This document shows, in pieces, positions 24,291-32,712 of a DNA stretch of 64,000 bases (its first letter is position 1; each line of letters begins with the position of its first letter). Source of the DNA: JBBQVZ01 sp963695975 (lineage in GTDB: Bacteria; Actinomycetota; UBA4738; HRBIN12); contig CAVOIB010000005.1 in the NCBI GenBank assembly GCA_963695975.1, positions 50,725 through 114,724 on the forward strand. The letters run 5' to 3'. Below the pieces are notes generated by a model. That model was given only the letters and a program-made list of their open reading frames with translations, was not told the DNA's origin and ran no database searches. Both the position numbers and the translations under genes were made by a program.

Positions 24291-27119
24291 ATGAGCGCAT
24301 CGATGGAGGAGCGAACCGGCGGCAGCGACCAGGCAGGGACGACCCCTGCCGACGTGGCTCTTGTGCCGCTCCTGGAGCAGGACCAGGTCCTCGCCCTGCT
24401 CGGCACCCAGGGCTCGGGGCTCTCCGAGGCCGAGGCCGAGGCACGCCGTTCACGGATGGGACCCAACCGCATCGAGGAGCTGCCCGGGCCTGGCTGGGTC
24501 CGGAGGCTCGCCGGCCAGTTCATCCATCTGTTCGCACTCCTGCTTTGGGCGGGAGCCGCCCTCGCGTTCCTCGTCGGCCAGCCCGGCATCGGCATCGCGA
24601 TCATCGCGGTCATCGTGCTGAACGGCGTGTTCGGCTTCCTCCAGGAGAACCGGGCCGAACGCGCGGTCGCGGAACTGAAGCGGCTGCTCCCCATGGCCGC
24701 CGGCGTGATCCGGGGCGGCCAGGAGCGCCGGATCCCCGCCGAGGAGCTGGTGCCGGGCGACGTCCTCGTGCTCGAGGAGGGCGCCCGGCTCTCGGCCGAC
24801 GCGCGGTTGATCGAAGCGTCCGAGGTCAGGTGCGACGAGTCCAACCTGACGGGAGAGGCCGTCCCCGTCCACAAGGTTGCTGACCCTGAGCGCGAGGCGC
24901 CGAGGACCCCCATCCAGGCCCACAACATGGTCTTCGCCGGGAGCACGATCATCTCCGGCGGTGGGTCCGCCGTGGTCACGGCGACCGGCATGCGAACCGA
25001 ATTCGGCAGGATCGCGCAGCTGACGCAGGCTGTGCAACCCGAGCCCAGCCCGCTCCAGGTGGAGGTCGGGCGCGTTGCCCAGCGGGTGGCGCTCCTCTCG
25101 GTGGCGATGGGGGTGGGGTTCTTCGCCATCGGCTACCTGGTGGCCGGCCTGACGCTTCGCAACGGCGCGATCTTCGCCATCGGCATCGTGCTCGCGAACG
25201 TCCCCGAGGGATTGCTCCCCACGATGACCCTGGCGCTCGCGATGGGCGTGCAACGGATGGCGGCGCGTAACGCGATCGTGAAGCGCCTGTCCTCGGTGGA
25301 GACCCTCGGGTCATGCACGGTGATCTGCACGGACAAGACCGGCACGATCACCAACAACCAGATGACGGTCAAAGAGGTATGGGCGAGCCGCCGACTGGCG
25401 ACGGTGACCGGGGCGGGCTATTCGGCACAGGGTCAGATCATCGTCGACGGAGAGCCGGCGACGAAGGCCGACCTCGTCACGTTCCAGCCCGTCCTGCGGA
25501 TCGGCCACATGTGCAACTCCGCCAGGTTGGCTCCGCCCGAACACGAGGGCGCGCAGTGGCGCATGTTGGGAGATCCAACCGAGGGAGCGCTCCTCGTGGC
25601 CGCGGCGAAGGCCGGGCTCGACCGGGCGTTCGACGAGCGGCTCCGACCGGTGGTGCGCAAGCTCGCGTTCGAACCCAAGCGGAAGCGGATGTCCACGATC
25701 CATCGGGCCCTGCCTCAAGAAGGCCAGCTCGTCGCCTACGTGAAGGGAGCACCCGAAGAGCTGCTCGAGCACTGCGATCAAGTCCTGCTCGATGGCCGCG
25801 AAGTCGCCCTCACGGAGTCACTGGGAGACGAGGTCATGCGGGAGAACGACCGGATGGCCCGCGCGGGCATGCGGGTCCTGGCGATGGCCTACCGCTACCT
25901 GCCTCCCGAGGACGAGGCCATCATCGCCTCGATCCACCCGGGCAGGGTCGAGGAGGAGCTGGTCTTCGCCGGCCTCGCCGGCATGCACGATCCCCCCAGG
26001 GAAGAGGTGGCAGACGCCGTGGCCAAGTGCCATATCGCCGGCATCCGCATCAACATGATCACCGGGGACTACGGCTTGACCGCGGAGTCGATAGCCCGGC
26101 ACGTGGGCATCGTGGGCGAGGATGACCACACGGTGGTGGACGCCGGTGAACTGGAGGACATGTCGGACGATGAGCTCCGGGGGATCCTCGGAGCCGGGCC
26201 GGCGATATTCTCCAGGGCCACGCCGGCGCACAAGCTCCGCATCGTGACCGCCCTGCGTGACATGGGCGAGGTCGTCGCCGTGACGGGAGACGGCGTGAAC
26301 GACGCGCCCGCGCTGAAGCGGGCGGACATCGGCGTGGCGATGGGCATCGCAGGGACCGATGTCGCGCGCGAGGCCGCCGACATGGTGCTGGTGGATGACA
26401 ACTTCGCCACGATCGTCGGAGCGGTGGAAGAGGGCCGCGCCATCTTCGACAACATGCGGAAGTTCATCGTGTACATCTTCGCCCACCTGTCGCCGGAGGC
26501 GATCCCGTTCATCTTCTTCGCCCTATTCAATGTCCCGCTGCCCCTCACCGTGATGCAGATCCTGGCCATCGACCTCGGGACCGAGACGGTGCCCGCGCTG
26601 GCCCTCGGCGTGGAACGGCCCGAGCCTGACGTCATGACGCGGCCGCCTCGCGAGTCGGGCGAACGGTTGCTCTCGGGCGGTGCGCTCGTACGGGGATACG
26701 TGTTCCTTGGCGGCATGGCCGCGACCGTGACGCTCTCGGCCTTCTTCCTGTTCCTCCACTCGGAGGGATGGTCCTGGGGGCAGCCGTCGGCGCCGACGAA
26801 GGCTGCTGGCGTCGAGGCATCCACGATCGTCTTCCTCGGGATCGTGCTGATGCAGGTGGGGAACGCCTTCGCGTGCAGGACCGAGCGCGTCTCGGTCTTC
26901 AGGATCGGCCTGTTCAGCAACCGGTTCCTCCTTTGGGGGATCGCCTTCGAGATCGCGTTCGCGGCCGCCCTCCTCTACGTGCCGTTCCTGCAGTCGCTGT
27001 TCGGGACCGGGCCTGTTGCCGCCATCTGGTGGCTCTACCTACTCGCTTTCGTGCCGGTGATCTTCCTGGCGGAAGAGAGCCGCAAGGCGATCGTGCGGCG
27101 ACGGGCGGCCGGACGCTAG
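24291..27119 (+). CDS. Cation-transporting P-type ATPase (P2 type)
   Basis: A 942-residue ion pump with an N-terminal cation-ATPase domain, about ten membrane helices, phosphorylated Asp348 in DKTGTITNNQM, KGAPEELLEHC (nucleotide-binding domain), and GDGVNDAPALKRADIGVAMG (hinge). VPEGLLPTMTLALAMGVQRM in helix 4 and ETLGS resemble the Na/K-ATPase-like and Ca-type P2 pumps. The transported ion (Ca, Na, K or protons) cannot be fixed from sequence alone. Together with the V-ATPase upstream it indicates strong investment in ion homeostasis. ATG 24303 is an alternative start. Confidence 0.94.
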   Translation: MSASMEERTGGSDQAGTTPADVALVPLLEQDQVLALLGTQGSGLSEAEAEARRSRMGPNRIEELPGPGWVRRLAGQFIHLFALLLWAGAALAFLVGQPGIGIAIIAVIVLNGVFGFLQENRAERAVAELKRLLPMAAGVIRGGQERRIPAEELVPGDVLVLEEGARLSADARLIEASEVRCDESNLTGEAVPVHKVADPEREAPRTPIQAHNMVFAGSTIISGGGSAVVTATGMRTEFGRIAQLTQAVQPEPSPLQVEVGRVAQRVALLSVAMGVGFFAIGYLVAGLTLRNGAIFAIGIVLANVPEGLLPTMTLALAMGVQRMAARNAIVKRLSSVETLGSCTVICTDKTGTITNNQMTVKEVWASRRLATVTGAGYSAQGQIIVDGEPATKADLVTFQPVLRIGHMCNSARLAPPEHEGAQWRMLGDPTEGALLVAAAKAGLDRAFDERLRPVVRKLAFEPKRKRMSTIHRALPQEGQLVAYVKGAPEELLEHCDQVLLDGREVALTESLGDEVMRENDRMARAGMRVLAMAYRYLPPEDEAIIASIHPGRVEEELVFAGLAGMHDPPREEVADAVAKCHIAGIRINMITGDYGLTAESIARHVGIVGEDDHTVVDAGELEDMSDDELRGILGAGPAIFSRATPAHKLRIVTALRDMGEVVAVTGDGVNDAPALKRADIGVAMGIAGTDVAREAADMVLVDDNFATIVGAVEEGRAIFDNMRKFIVYIFAHLSPEAIPFIFFALFNVPLPLTVMQILAIDLGTETVPALALGVERPEPDVMTRPPRESGERLLSGGALVRGYVFLGGMAATVTLSAFFLFLHSEGWSWGQPSAPTKAAGVEASTIVFLGIVLMQVGNAFACRTERVSVFRIGLFSNRFLLWGIAFEIAFAAALLYVPFLQSLFGTGPVAAIWWLYLLAFVPVIFLAEESRKAIVRRRAAGR

Positions 27120-27128
27120 GGTTCGCGG

Positions 27129-27788
27129 ATGCCCTTCCTCGATCGGCGTCAGGCCGGACGCGCCCTGGGCGAGCGTCTTCTCGACCTTCGCGACGAGCGC
27201 CCGATCGTCCTCGCGCTCCCACGGGGCGGCGTTGTGGTCGGAGCGGAGGTCGCGCGCGGTCTCGGTGCGCCGCTCGACGTCGTCGTCGTTCGGAAGCTGC
27301 GGACGCCGGACGCTCCCGAGTTGGCCCTGGGTGCCATCGCCGAGGACGGAACGCGCACCGTGCGCACCGCGCTGCTGGAGGAGGCGGGTCTCTCCCCTGA
27401 CGCGTTGGAACGGATCCTCTCTGCCGAGCGCCGCGAACTCGAAGGACAGGTTCAGCGATATCGCGCCGTCCGTCCCGCGGTGCCGCTGGCGGGACGCACG
27501 GTGGTGTTGGTTGATGACGGCCTCACCACCGGTGCCTCCGCCGCCGCCGCGGCTCAGGTGGTTGCGGGAAGGGGCGCAAGTCGGATCGTCGCCGCCGTAC
27601 CCGTATCATCCCGCGAGGCTCGAGAATCGCTCGCGCATCAGGTCGGCGACATCGTCTGCCTGGAAACCCCACCTCTGATCCTGGCCCTGGACGAGTGGTA
27701 CGAGGACTTCCCGGAGGTCTCCGAGGACGAAGTGCTCGCCCTGTTGACGGACGCGGCCGAAGCACAAGGCGCTTCCCCGATCCCGTAA
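27129..27788 (+). CDS. Phosphoribosyltransferase-domain protein
   Basis: A 219-residue type I phosphoribosyltransferase fold. The PRPP-binding loop is VVLVDDGLTTGASAAAAAQV near residue 125, and the N-terminus RPIVLALPRGGVVVGAEVA matches the family related to Rv0571c. In mycobacteria such proteins belong to the dormancy regulon; the substrate is unknown. It follows the P-type ATPase by 9 bases. A terminator-like hairpin overlaps its stop codon. Confidence 0.88.
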   Translation: MPFLDRRQAGRALGERLLDLRDERPIVLALPRGGVVVGAEVARGLGAPLDVVVVRKLRTPDAPELALGAIAEDGTRTVRTALLEEAGLSPDALERILSAERRELEGQVQRYRAVRPAVPLAGRTVVLVDDGLTTGASAAAAAQVVAGRGASRIVAAVPVSSREARESLAHQVGDIVCLETPPLILALDEWYEDFPEVSEDEVLALLTDAAEAQGASPIP

Positions 27789-27802
27789 CGGGGTCGGGGA
27801 AG
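27772..27802. terminator. Bidirectional hairpin overlapping the phosphoribosyltransferase stop
   Basis: Arms 27772-27785 and 27789-27802 form a 14-base-pair stem (one G-U pair) with a 3-base TAA loop, which includes the stop codon of the phosphoribosyltransferase gene. No T-run follows. Its place between convergent genes fits a shared terminator. Confidence 0.65.
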
Positions 27803-27818
27803 CGGGAGATCGACTACT

Positions 27819-28271
27819 TCACTCGAACACTTCGCTGTGTGCGGTCAGGCCGTAGATGATCAGCGCGTCGATCGCCACGATCATCATGGCCCACATCGGG
27901 TAGGCCCCGATCGTGAAGAACCACACGAGCATCGACAGGGCTGCCAGGACGACTCCCAGCACCCGTCCACTCGGCCGGCGCGCGAAGATCAGGTAGCTCG
28001 CAAGGACCTGGATGACACCGATGCCGAGCCAGACCCAACCCACCACAAGCAGGTCGTGGTACAGCAACGACGCCTCAGAGAAGTACTCCTTGCGCACCAA
28101 CGCGGCCCACCCAGCGAAGAGGTTCCAGAACCCAGCCACCATGAAGAGGACACCCGCGAACATCGCCCACCCCGTGTGCAGCGCTGGGCTCCGAACGACT
28201 CCGATGTCCTGCCCGGTTTGCGCCTCAGGCACGATCACCGGTCTCGCCGAGGGAGTCACTTGCTGTGACAT
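27819..28271 (-). CDS. DUF7144-family four-helix membrane protein
   Basis: A 150-residue membrane protein with a hydrophilic N-terminal 30 residues and four membrane helices: GWAMFAGVLFMVAGFWNLFA, LLVVGWVWLGIGVIQVLASY, GVVLAALSMLVWFFTIGAY, and MMIVAIDALIIYGL. The pattern FYPMWAMMIVAIDALIIYGL-like with an acidic Asp in the last helix matches the DUF7144 family that is widespread in actinobacteria. Function unknown. ATG 28271 has GGAGGGA upstream; the longer frame is unsupported. Confidence 0.85.
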   Translation of the reverse strand: MSQQVTPSARPVIVPEAQTGQDIGVVRSPALHTGWAMFAGVLFMVAGFWNLFAGWAALVRKEYFSEASLLYHDLLVVGWVWLGIGVIQVLASYLIFARRPSGRVLGVVLAALSMLVWFFTIGAYPMWAMMIVAIDALIIYGLTAHSEVFE

Positions 28272-28367
28272 GGTTCCCTCCCTTCCATCAAGCCGAGGAC
28301 CGGCACAGCCGGCACCCGGACTTCTTCCTTCTCGATCCCATCTTGATGTCAGACCCGGTAGAGGGAG

Positions 28368-28384
28368 AGGGGCCTTGGTCCCCT
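28368..28384. promoter_or_regulatory. DosR-like palindrome upstream of the DUF7144 gene
   Basis: AGGGGCCTTGGTCCCCT is a 17-base near-palindrome about 97 bases upstream of the DUF7144 start. Reverse strand GGGACCAAGGCCCC agrees at 11 of 14 positions with the DosR box core GGGACTWWWGTCCC. A second GGGACC half-site follows at 28392-28397. Binding is inferred from resemblance only. Confidence 0.35.
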
Positions 28385-28479
28385 GTGCCTCGGGACCATG
28401 CGAACGGAACAGCCGCGTTCGAGCCCCGCCCGCGCCGGGGCCTTTCGACACCGAACACGAGAAGACCGACCCCGGACGG

Positions 28480-29127
28480 TTACCGCCGAGCCGGGAGCGT
28501 CGAAGGCCCGACGTTGATGCGGAGCCATTCCCCGAGCGGCTCGGAGCGCTCGAAGAACTCGTTCACTCGGTCCTTGGCGCTCTTGGTCCCGAGCCACTGG
28601 CCCGCCGGCCATTCGCGCCAGGTCACGATGCCCTTGTACCGTAAGAGTTCGATCCGCGGATGGTCCTTCGGGTAGCCGCGCGGGGCCGTCTTCAAGACGT
28701 CATGGGACTCGACGACGAGGCCGGCCGCCCTGGCAACCGAAACGAGGTCCGCGAGTCGCTCGCCGGATCGGACTGCGGCGACCGCCTCTCGGTAGCGCTC
28801 GAGTTGATCCGAGGCCATCTCCCACATGCCGCAGCCGGCGGCCAACCCGTTCGCGTCAAGTTGCACGTAGCCGCCGCCGACCATGGCGCCGATGTTGGTC
28901 TTGTACGGGGACTTGTCCCGGCTGAACCGCACATCCCGATAGGGGCGGAAGATCCGGCCCTCGCCCCACTTGCGGCTCCAGCTCGGCGAGCAGCTCCTCC
29001 ATGGGCGCGCGAACGAGCGTCTCGTAGACGCTCTTGTTCTGCTGCCAGTACGCCCTGGAGTTGTCGGCCTCGAGCCCTTCGAAGAACTCGAGAGCCTCGA
29101 CCTTCCAACCGCGGAACGTCGTCGCAC
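28480..29127 (-). pseudogene. DUF2461 (TIGR02453) family gene with two compensating frameshifts
   Basis: Read in two frames, the family is plain. The N-terminal part reads TTFRGWKVEALEFFEGLEAD then SVYETLVRAPMEELLAELEP; after a one-base shift at the four C's 28964-28967 it continues as GEGRIFRPYRDVRFSRDKSP and on to the C-terminus at 28480. Deleting one G of the GGGG run restores a continuous reading. The N-terminal frame has no start codon; GTG 29127 lies one base out of frame, and one added base after it would fix that. So a minus-one and a plus-one indel cancel. Function of DUF2461 is unknown. Confidence 0.8.
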
Positions 29128-29284
29128 TTGCCCCCTCGTGACCGGTGCCGGAAGCCTAACGCCGTCTGGCTTGGTTCGCCGAGTCTCGACTGCCGTAGTC
29201 TTGGCGAGCACCTTCAACGGTCCGGCGTGGCGCTCACGCCATTCCAGCCTGGTACCGCCGACGAGACGACGGAGAGCTAGGGAC

Positions 29285-29722
29285 ATGCCGCTCCGAGGGG
29301 AATACGAACCCAGCACATCAGCCTGGTCGCGCAAGCAGACCGAGCTCTACGAGGCGACGAACGGCCAGGAGGGGGGAGATCTTCGCGGCAAGCCCGTGAT
29401 CGTACTGACCTCGGTCGGCGCCAGGACAGGCAAGCTCCGCAAGACGGCCCTCATGCGCGTCGAACACGAAGGCGACTACGCCGTGGTCGCGTCGCTCGGC
29501 GGCGCACCGAAGCATCCCGTCTGGTACTACAACCTCAAGACGAACCCCCGCGTCGACCTGCAAGACGGCGCGACCAAGCGCGACTACATCGCGCGCGAGG
29601 TCACGGACGAGGAGAAGGCCGTCTGGTGGGAGCGCGCGGTCGAAGCGTGGCCGGACTACGCGAAGTACCAAACGAAGACTGAACGGCAGATCCCGGTCTT
29701 CGTGCTCGAGGCCGTCGAGTAA
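29285..29722 (+). CDS. F420-dependent nitroreductase-like (DDN family) protein
   Basis: A 145-residue split-barrel protein of the deazaflavin (F420)-dependent DDN family: GKPVIVLTSVGARTGKLRKT, VASLGGAPKHPVWYYNLKTN, and a late WPDYAKYQTKTERQIPVFVL. These hallmark motifs bind F420; the reactions range from nitroimidazole to quinone reduction. ATG 29285 has a weak site AGCTAGGGAC. F420 dependence is a typical actinobacterial trait. It is divergent from the broken DUF2461 gene. Confidence 0.92.
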   Translation: MPLRGEYEPSTSAWSRKQTELYEATNGQEGGDLRGKPVIVLTSVGARTGKLRKTALMRVEHEGDYAVVASLGGAPKHPVWYYNLKTNPRVDLQDGATKRDYIAREVTDEEKAVWWERAVEAWPDYAKYQTKTERQIPVFVLEAVE

Positions 29723-29734
29723 CGCCCGCCTCGA

Positions 29735-29983
29735 TCACCTCTTGCGGCGCGATCCGGCCGCCACGAAGACGAATCCTGCGGGGGAATCGAACCCGCCGGT
29801 GAGCGAGGAGGCCGGCTGCTTGAGCGAGCTCGAGCTCTGATCCGGGCGGGACGACGTCTCCGCGTTGGCCGGGCGATCCAGCCGCCGACGCGCGATGCGC
29901 TGCAGCTCGTTCTCGACCTGCGAGGCCGTCGGAAGTGTGGAGGCAAGACCGTCGAGCGGGGTAGCAGCGATCGTTCCAGCCAT
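29735..29983 (-). CDS. Small hypothetical protein
   Basis: An 82-residue soluble protein of unknown role. It reads MAGTIAATPLDGL, a helical SQVENELQRIARRRLDR, then a Ser-rich, disordered tail ending in basic RRKR. ATG 29983 is supported by a good AGGAGGACCGCG ribosome site, and the longer frame to 30028 is not needed. The 168 bases upstream contain two DosR-like half sites. I find no family. Confidence 0.5.
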   Translation of the reverse strand: MAGTIAATPLDGLASTLPTASQVENELQRIARRRLDRPANAETSSRPDQSSSSLKQPASSLTGGFDSPAGFVFVAAGSRRKR

Positions 29984-30087
29984 CGCGGTCCTCCTGGTCT
30001 GCCCTCCCACGTGCAGTAGTTCACTCACGGTAGCGGCGAGGGGTCCGCTCCGGAAGCGGCACTTGGCTATTCCTCGCTACACCCAAC

Positions 30088-30115
30088 GTCGCAGGTCCCA
30101 TAGTTCGGAAGTCCG
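30088..30115. promoter_or_regulatory. Paired GGGACC/GGACTT half-sites upstream of the small hypothetical gene
   Basis: On the minus strand CGGACTTCCG and GGGACCTGCGACG lie 16 bases apart, about 105-130 bases upstream of the start at 29983. They resemble degenerate DosR half-sites (GGGACTTTCGGCC type). The distance to the start is close to that of the palindrome before the DUF7144 gene. Confidence 0.3.
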
Positions 30116-30151
30116 TAGCGTCCGGCCGGGGGACGGGGGCGCTCGATCCGA

Positions 30152-30535
30152 CTAGGAACCCATCAACTCCATCGTCCGTTGGTTGTCGTCGGTGACGACC
30201 ACGACGCGGTTGCCGGTGGCTACATACAGGACACGGACGTTTACCCCTGCATCGGCGACGCGCCGGGCGATCCGACCCATCGTGCCCGGCTCCGCGGCCT
30301 CTCCCACCGGATCGGCGAGGATCGCATCCGCTTCACCCTCGACCTTGACCCCCGCGCTTTCGAGCGCCTGTCGGGCCGCTGCCGCGTCCTTGACGCACAG
30401 GTGGATCACCCCGCGGCCCTCCATGCCGAGCCCGCAGAGCCCTTCGATATTGACCCCGGCGTTCCCGAGCGCTTCGCCGATGCGCGCCAGCTCACCCGGA
30501 CGATCGTCCGTTGAGATCATCAGGTCAGTTGCCAT
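30152..30535 (-). CDS. Tandem ACT-domain protein
   Basis: A 127-residue cytoplasmic protein made of two ACT-type ligand-binding domains. The first starts DLMISTDDRPGELARIGEAL with GVNIEGLCG, and the second has GTMGRIARRVADAGVNVRVL then RVVVVTDD. Stand-alone tandem ACT proteins sense amino acids or act as regulatory partners; the ligand is not evident. ATG 30535 follows GGAGGGAGGAA. It is monocistronic. Confidence 0.88.
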   Translation of the reverse strand: MATDLMISTDDRPGELARIGEALGNAGVNIEGLCGLGMEGRGVIHLCVKDAAAARQALESAGVKVEGEADAILADPVGEAAEPGTMGRIARRVADAGVNVRVLYVATGNRVVVVTDDNQRTMELMGS

Positions 30536-30660
30536 GCTTCCTCCCTCCGACGTTCCGATGGGTCTACGCCCGCCTCGATCGGTTGTCAATCTGAGCCGGG
30601 AGCGTAGCGCGAGGCTGAGAGGTACAGTCACATAGGACGGACCGAGTGAAGGAGGACCAC

Positions 30661-30981
30661 ATGGCAGAGAAGACAAGCGAGACCCCGATCCTGGATCTGC
30701 TCGCGACCATGACGGCTGAGTCGATCGAGGTATCGAACCTCGATGAGCAGGCCCTGATGCTGGTGCGGCTCGCGGCGCTCGTCGCCGTCGATGCACCACC
30801 CGCCTCGTACCTGTTGAACCTCGGCGCCGCCAGCGAGATGGGCATCGGCGAGGAACAGGTTCGCGGCGTCCTCGCCGCCGTGGCACCGATCGTGGGCACG
30901 ACGCACGTTGTGTCGGCCACCGGCAACATCGCCCGTGCGCTCGGGATCGCGATCGAGCTCGCCGACCTAGAGGACGAGTAG
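30661..30981 (+). CDS. Carboxymuconolactone decarboxylase-like (AhpD-fold) small protein
   Basis: A 106-residue all-helical protein that fits the AhpD/CMD fold: LDEQALMLVRLAALVAVDAP, then MGIGEEQVRGVLAAVAPIVG and THVVSATGNIARALGIAIEL. It lacks the CxxC redox pair of AhpD, so it is not a peroxidase reductase. Similar short proteins are frequent in actinobacterial stress clusters. ATG 30661 has GAAGGAGGACC upstream. Confidence 0.78.
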   Translation: MAEKTSETPILDLLATMTAESIEVSNLDEQALMLVRLAALVAVDAPPASYLLNLGAASEMGIGEEQVRGVLAAVAPIVGTTHVVSATGNIARALGIAIELADLEDE

Positions 30982-31004
30982 TCCCCGGATCTGACGGGCT
31001 TGTG

Positions 31005-31084
31005 CCTTGAGAACACCCCTTCGGGGTGTTCTCAAGGCGTTCTGGGCCCGGATGGATGACGCCCCCTTGGCGGAACTCCCACAG
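31005..31084 (+). repeat. Palindromic repeat, copy A (compact form; also a likely terminator)
   Basis: Arms 31005-31019 and 31023-31037 are perfect 15-base inverted repeats (CCTTGAGAACACCCC) closed by TTC, an excellent terminator hairpin between convergent genes. CCCACAG lies at 31078-31084, 51 bases from TGTTCTC, the same spacing as in the copies at 50.3, 53.7 and 60.4 kb. Only one CCCACAG box is present here, with a degenerate ACCTCCC at 31101. The left flank and TTGG spacer of the larger copies are absent. Confidence 0.6.
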
Positions 31085-31119
31085 ATCGCGTTCGCTGTGA
31101 ACCTCCCGGCGAGATCAGC

Positions 31120-32712
31120 TCAGCCGATGTCTCGGCGACGGAAGCCGATCAGCCCGACGATGATGAGGGATGCCGCCATGGCCGTGAGCGCGACGAGCGG
31201 AGTGACGGTCCACGCGGTGCCCGGGATCTTGGGCACGTGCGTGAACGGGGAGAGATCCATCACCCACTGGTTGAACCCGAACAGCGGGCCGAACTCACCG
31301 AGCAGCACGAACGCCACGAGCGCGACCCAACCGGCAGCGACGAACCGAGGCGCGAGCCCGAACGACGCCACCACGACCCCGGTCACCACGCAGGCAGCCG
31401 GCACCTGCGCGAGTGCGCCGCCGAGAACGCCTGCCGCCTGGCCCATGTCGCCGACCTGCGCGCCGTGCGCGAGCCCCGCACCCGCACCGCCGACGGCGAT
31501 CAACACCGTCGCGCCCAAGATGGCGATCGCGACGTGGCTCGACGCCCAGCTGGTCCGGCCGGTCGCCGTGGCGAGGATCGTCTCCGCCCGCTGACCCGTC
31601 TCCTCGGATCGCAGCCGCATCGCCGCCTGAACGCCGAACGCCGACGCGGCCATCGCCATGACGCTCAGGCACACGCGTATGTAGGCATCGACGAGCCCTT
31701 GCTCGCCGCCGAGCTTCGTGATGAAGTCCGCCGCCTCCGGGGAGGCGAACTTTCCGATGCTCGACGCGATGTTGCCGAACACGAGACCGAGCAGGGCGAA
31801 CCCCACGGCCCAGCCGAGCAGACCACCCCGTTGCAGCCGCCAAGCCAGCGCGAGCGGACTGTGCAAGCCCGGCGCGGCGGTCGGCGGGCCCAAACGGTCC
31901 GGCACCAGACCCGCCCCCAGGTCGCGCCGCGCGCGAAGGACGTAGGCGCCGGCTCCAACCACGATCGTGAAGGCGAAGGTGATCGAGAGCACCCACCAAC
32001 GGTTCCCGGCGTATGGCCGGAACTGCTGCCCCCAGCCGATCGGGGACAGCCACGTCAGCCATCGCGGACCGGTCTGATCGGCGGTATCCCCGATCGCCCG
32101 CAGGACGTACACGAACCCCAGGAACGCGCACGCGATCCCCGTGGCGCTGCGGGCGCTGCGGGTTAGCTGCGCAGCAAAGCCTGCGGTCGCCGCGAACGCG
32201 ACCCCGACCCCGGCCCATGCGAGCCCGAACGCGAACGAGCCATCCGCCGGCAGCCCCGCGGCGATCAGCCCGATGGCGGTCAGCGCCGCGAGGGCCAGGT
32301 TCATGCCGAGCGCGACGAGCAGCGCCGCGGTGAGGGGGGCGAAGCGTCCGGCCACGGCGGAACCGACCAGCTCCAGCCGCCCGGCCTCCTCTTCGGCGCG
32401 GGTGTGCCGAACCACGAGCAGGATGGCTAGCACGGCCACGAAGACCGCGCCGATCCCGCCCATCTTGATCATCGCGATCCCGCCGATGGAGGTTGGGTCG
32501 TAGATCCGGCCGTACAACGCCACAAGGGTCTGGGTGCTGTTGAGGCTCACCGCCGCCAGCACCCGCGAGTGGACCGTCGGATACAGGTCGATGCCCGCCG
32601 CCCCGGAGCTCGCCGCCGTGACCACGAAGACCGTGATCCATACGGGCAGGAGGATCCGGTCGCGGCGCAGTGCGAGCCGGACGAGGGCGCGCGTGCCCAC
32701 GAGCCCGCTCAC
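31120..32712 (-). CDS. ABC-2-type exporter permease (large, antibiotic-exporter type)
   Basis: A 530-residue integral membrane protein with about 12 helices, arranged as two six-helix halves, as in tetronasin/polyketide exporters. Hydrophobic segments such as LLVWITVFVVTAASSGA-like and AFVLLGEFGPLFG alternate with charged loops; TSWASSHVAIAILGATVLIA marks the second half. The C-terminus FRRRDIG is typical of ABC-2 permeases. GTG 32712 overlaps the stop of the ATPase gene as GTGA. The pair probably exports a hydrophobic compound. Confidence 0.88.
   Translation of the reverse strand: MSGLVGTRALVRLALRRDRILLPVWITVFVVTAASSGAAGIDLYPTVHSRVLAAVSLNSTQTLVALYGRIYDPTSIGGIAMIKMGGIGAVFVAVLAILLVVRHTRAEEEAGRLELVGSAVAGRFAPLTAALLVALGMNLALAALTAIGLIAAGLPADGSFAFGLAWAGVGVAFAATAGFAAQLTRSARSATGIACAFLGFVYVLRAIGDTADQTGPRWLTWLSPIGWGQQFRPYAGNRWWVLSITFAFTIVVGAGAYVLRARRDLGAGLVPDRLGPPTAAPGLHSPLALAWRLQRGGLLGWAVGFALLGLVFGNIASSIGKFASPEAADFITKLGGEQGLVDAYIRVCLSVMAMAASAFGVQAAMRLRSEETGQRAETILATATGRTSWASSHVAIAILGATVLIAVGGAGAGLAHGAQVGDMGQAAGVLGGALAQVPAACVVTGVVVASFGLAPRFVAAGWVALVAFVLLGEFGPLFGFNQWVMDLSPFTHVPKIPGTAWTVTPLVALTAMAASLIIVGLIGFRRRDIG

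Noticed and set aside
24291..27119. Heavy-metal (P1B) pump
   Set aside because: No CPC motif or N-terminal metal-binding domain is present; helix 4 reads VPEGLLPT, and the ten-helix layout is P2 type.
29765..29805. T-arm-like GGCGGGTTCGATTCCCCCG on the minus strand
   Set aside because: It looks like a tRNA or tmRNA T-arm, but no matching acceptor stem or anticodon arm can be found around it, and the segment is read as part of the small hypothetical protein.
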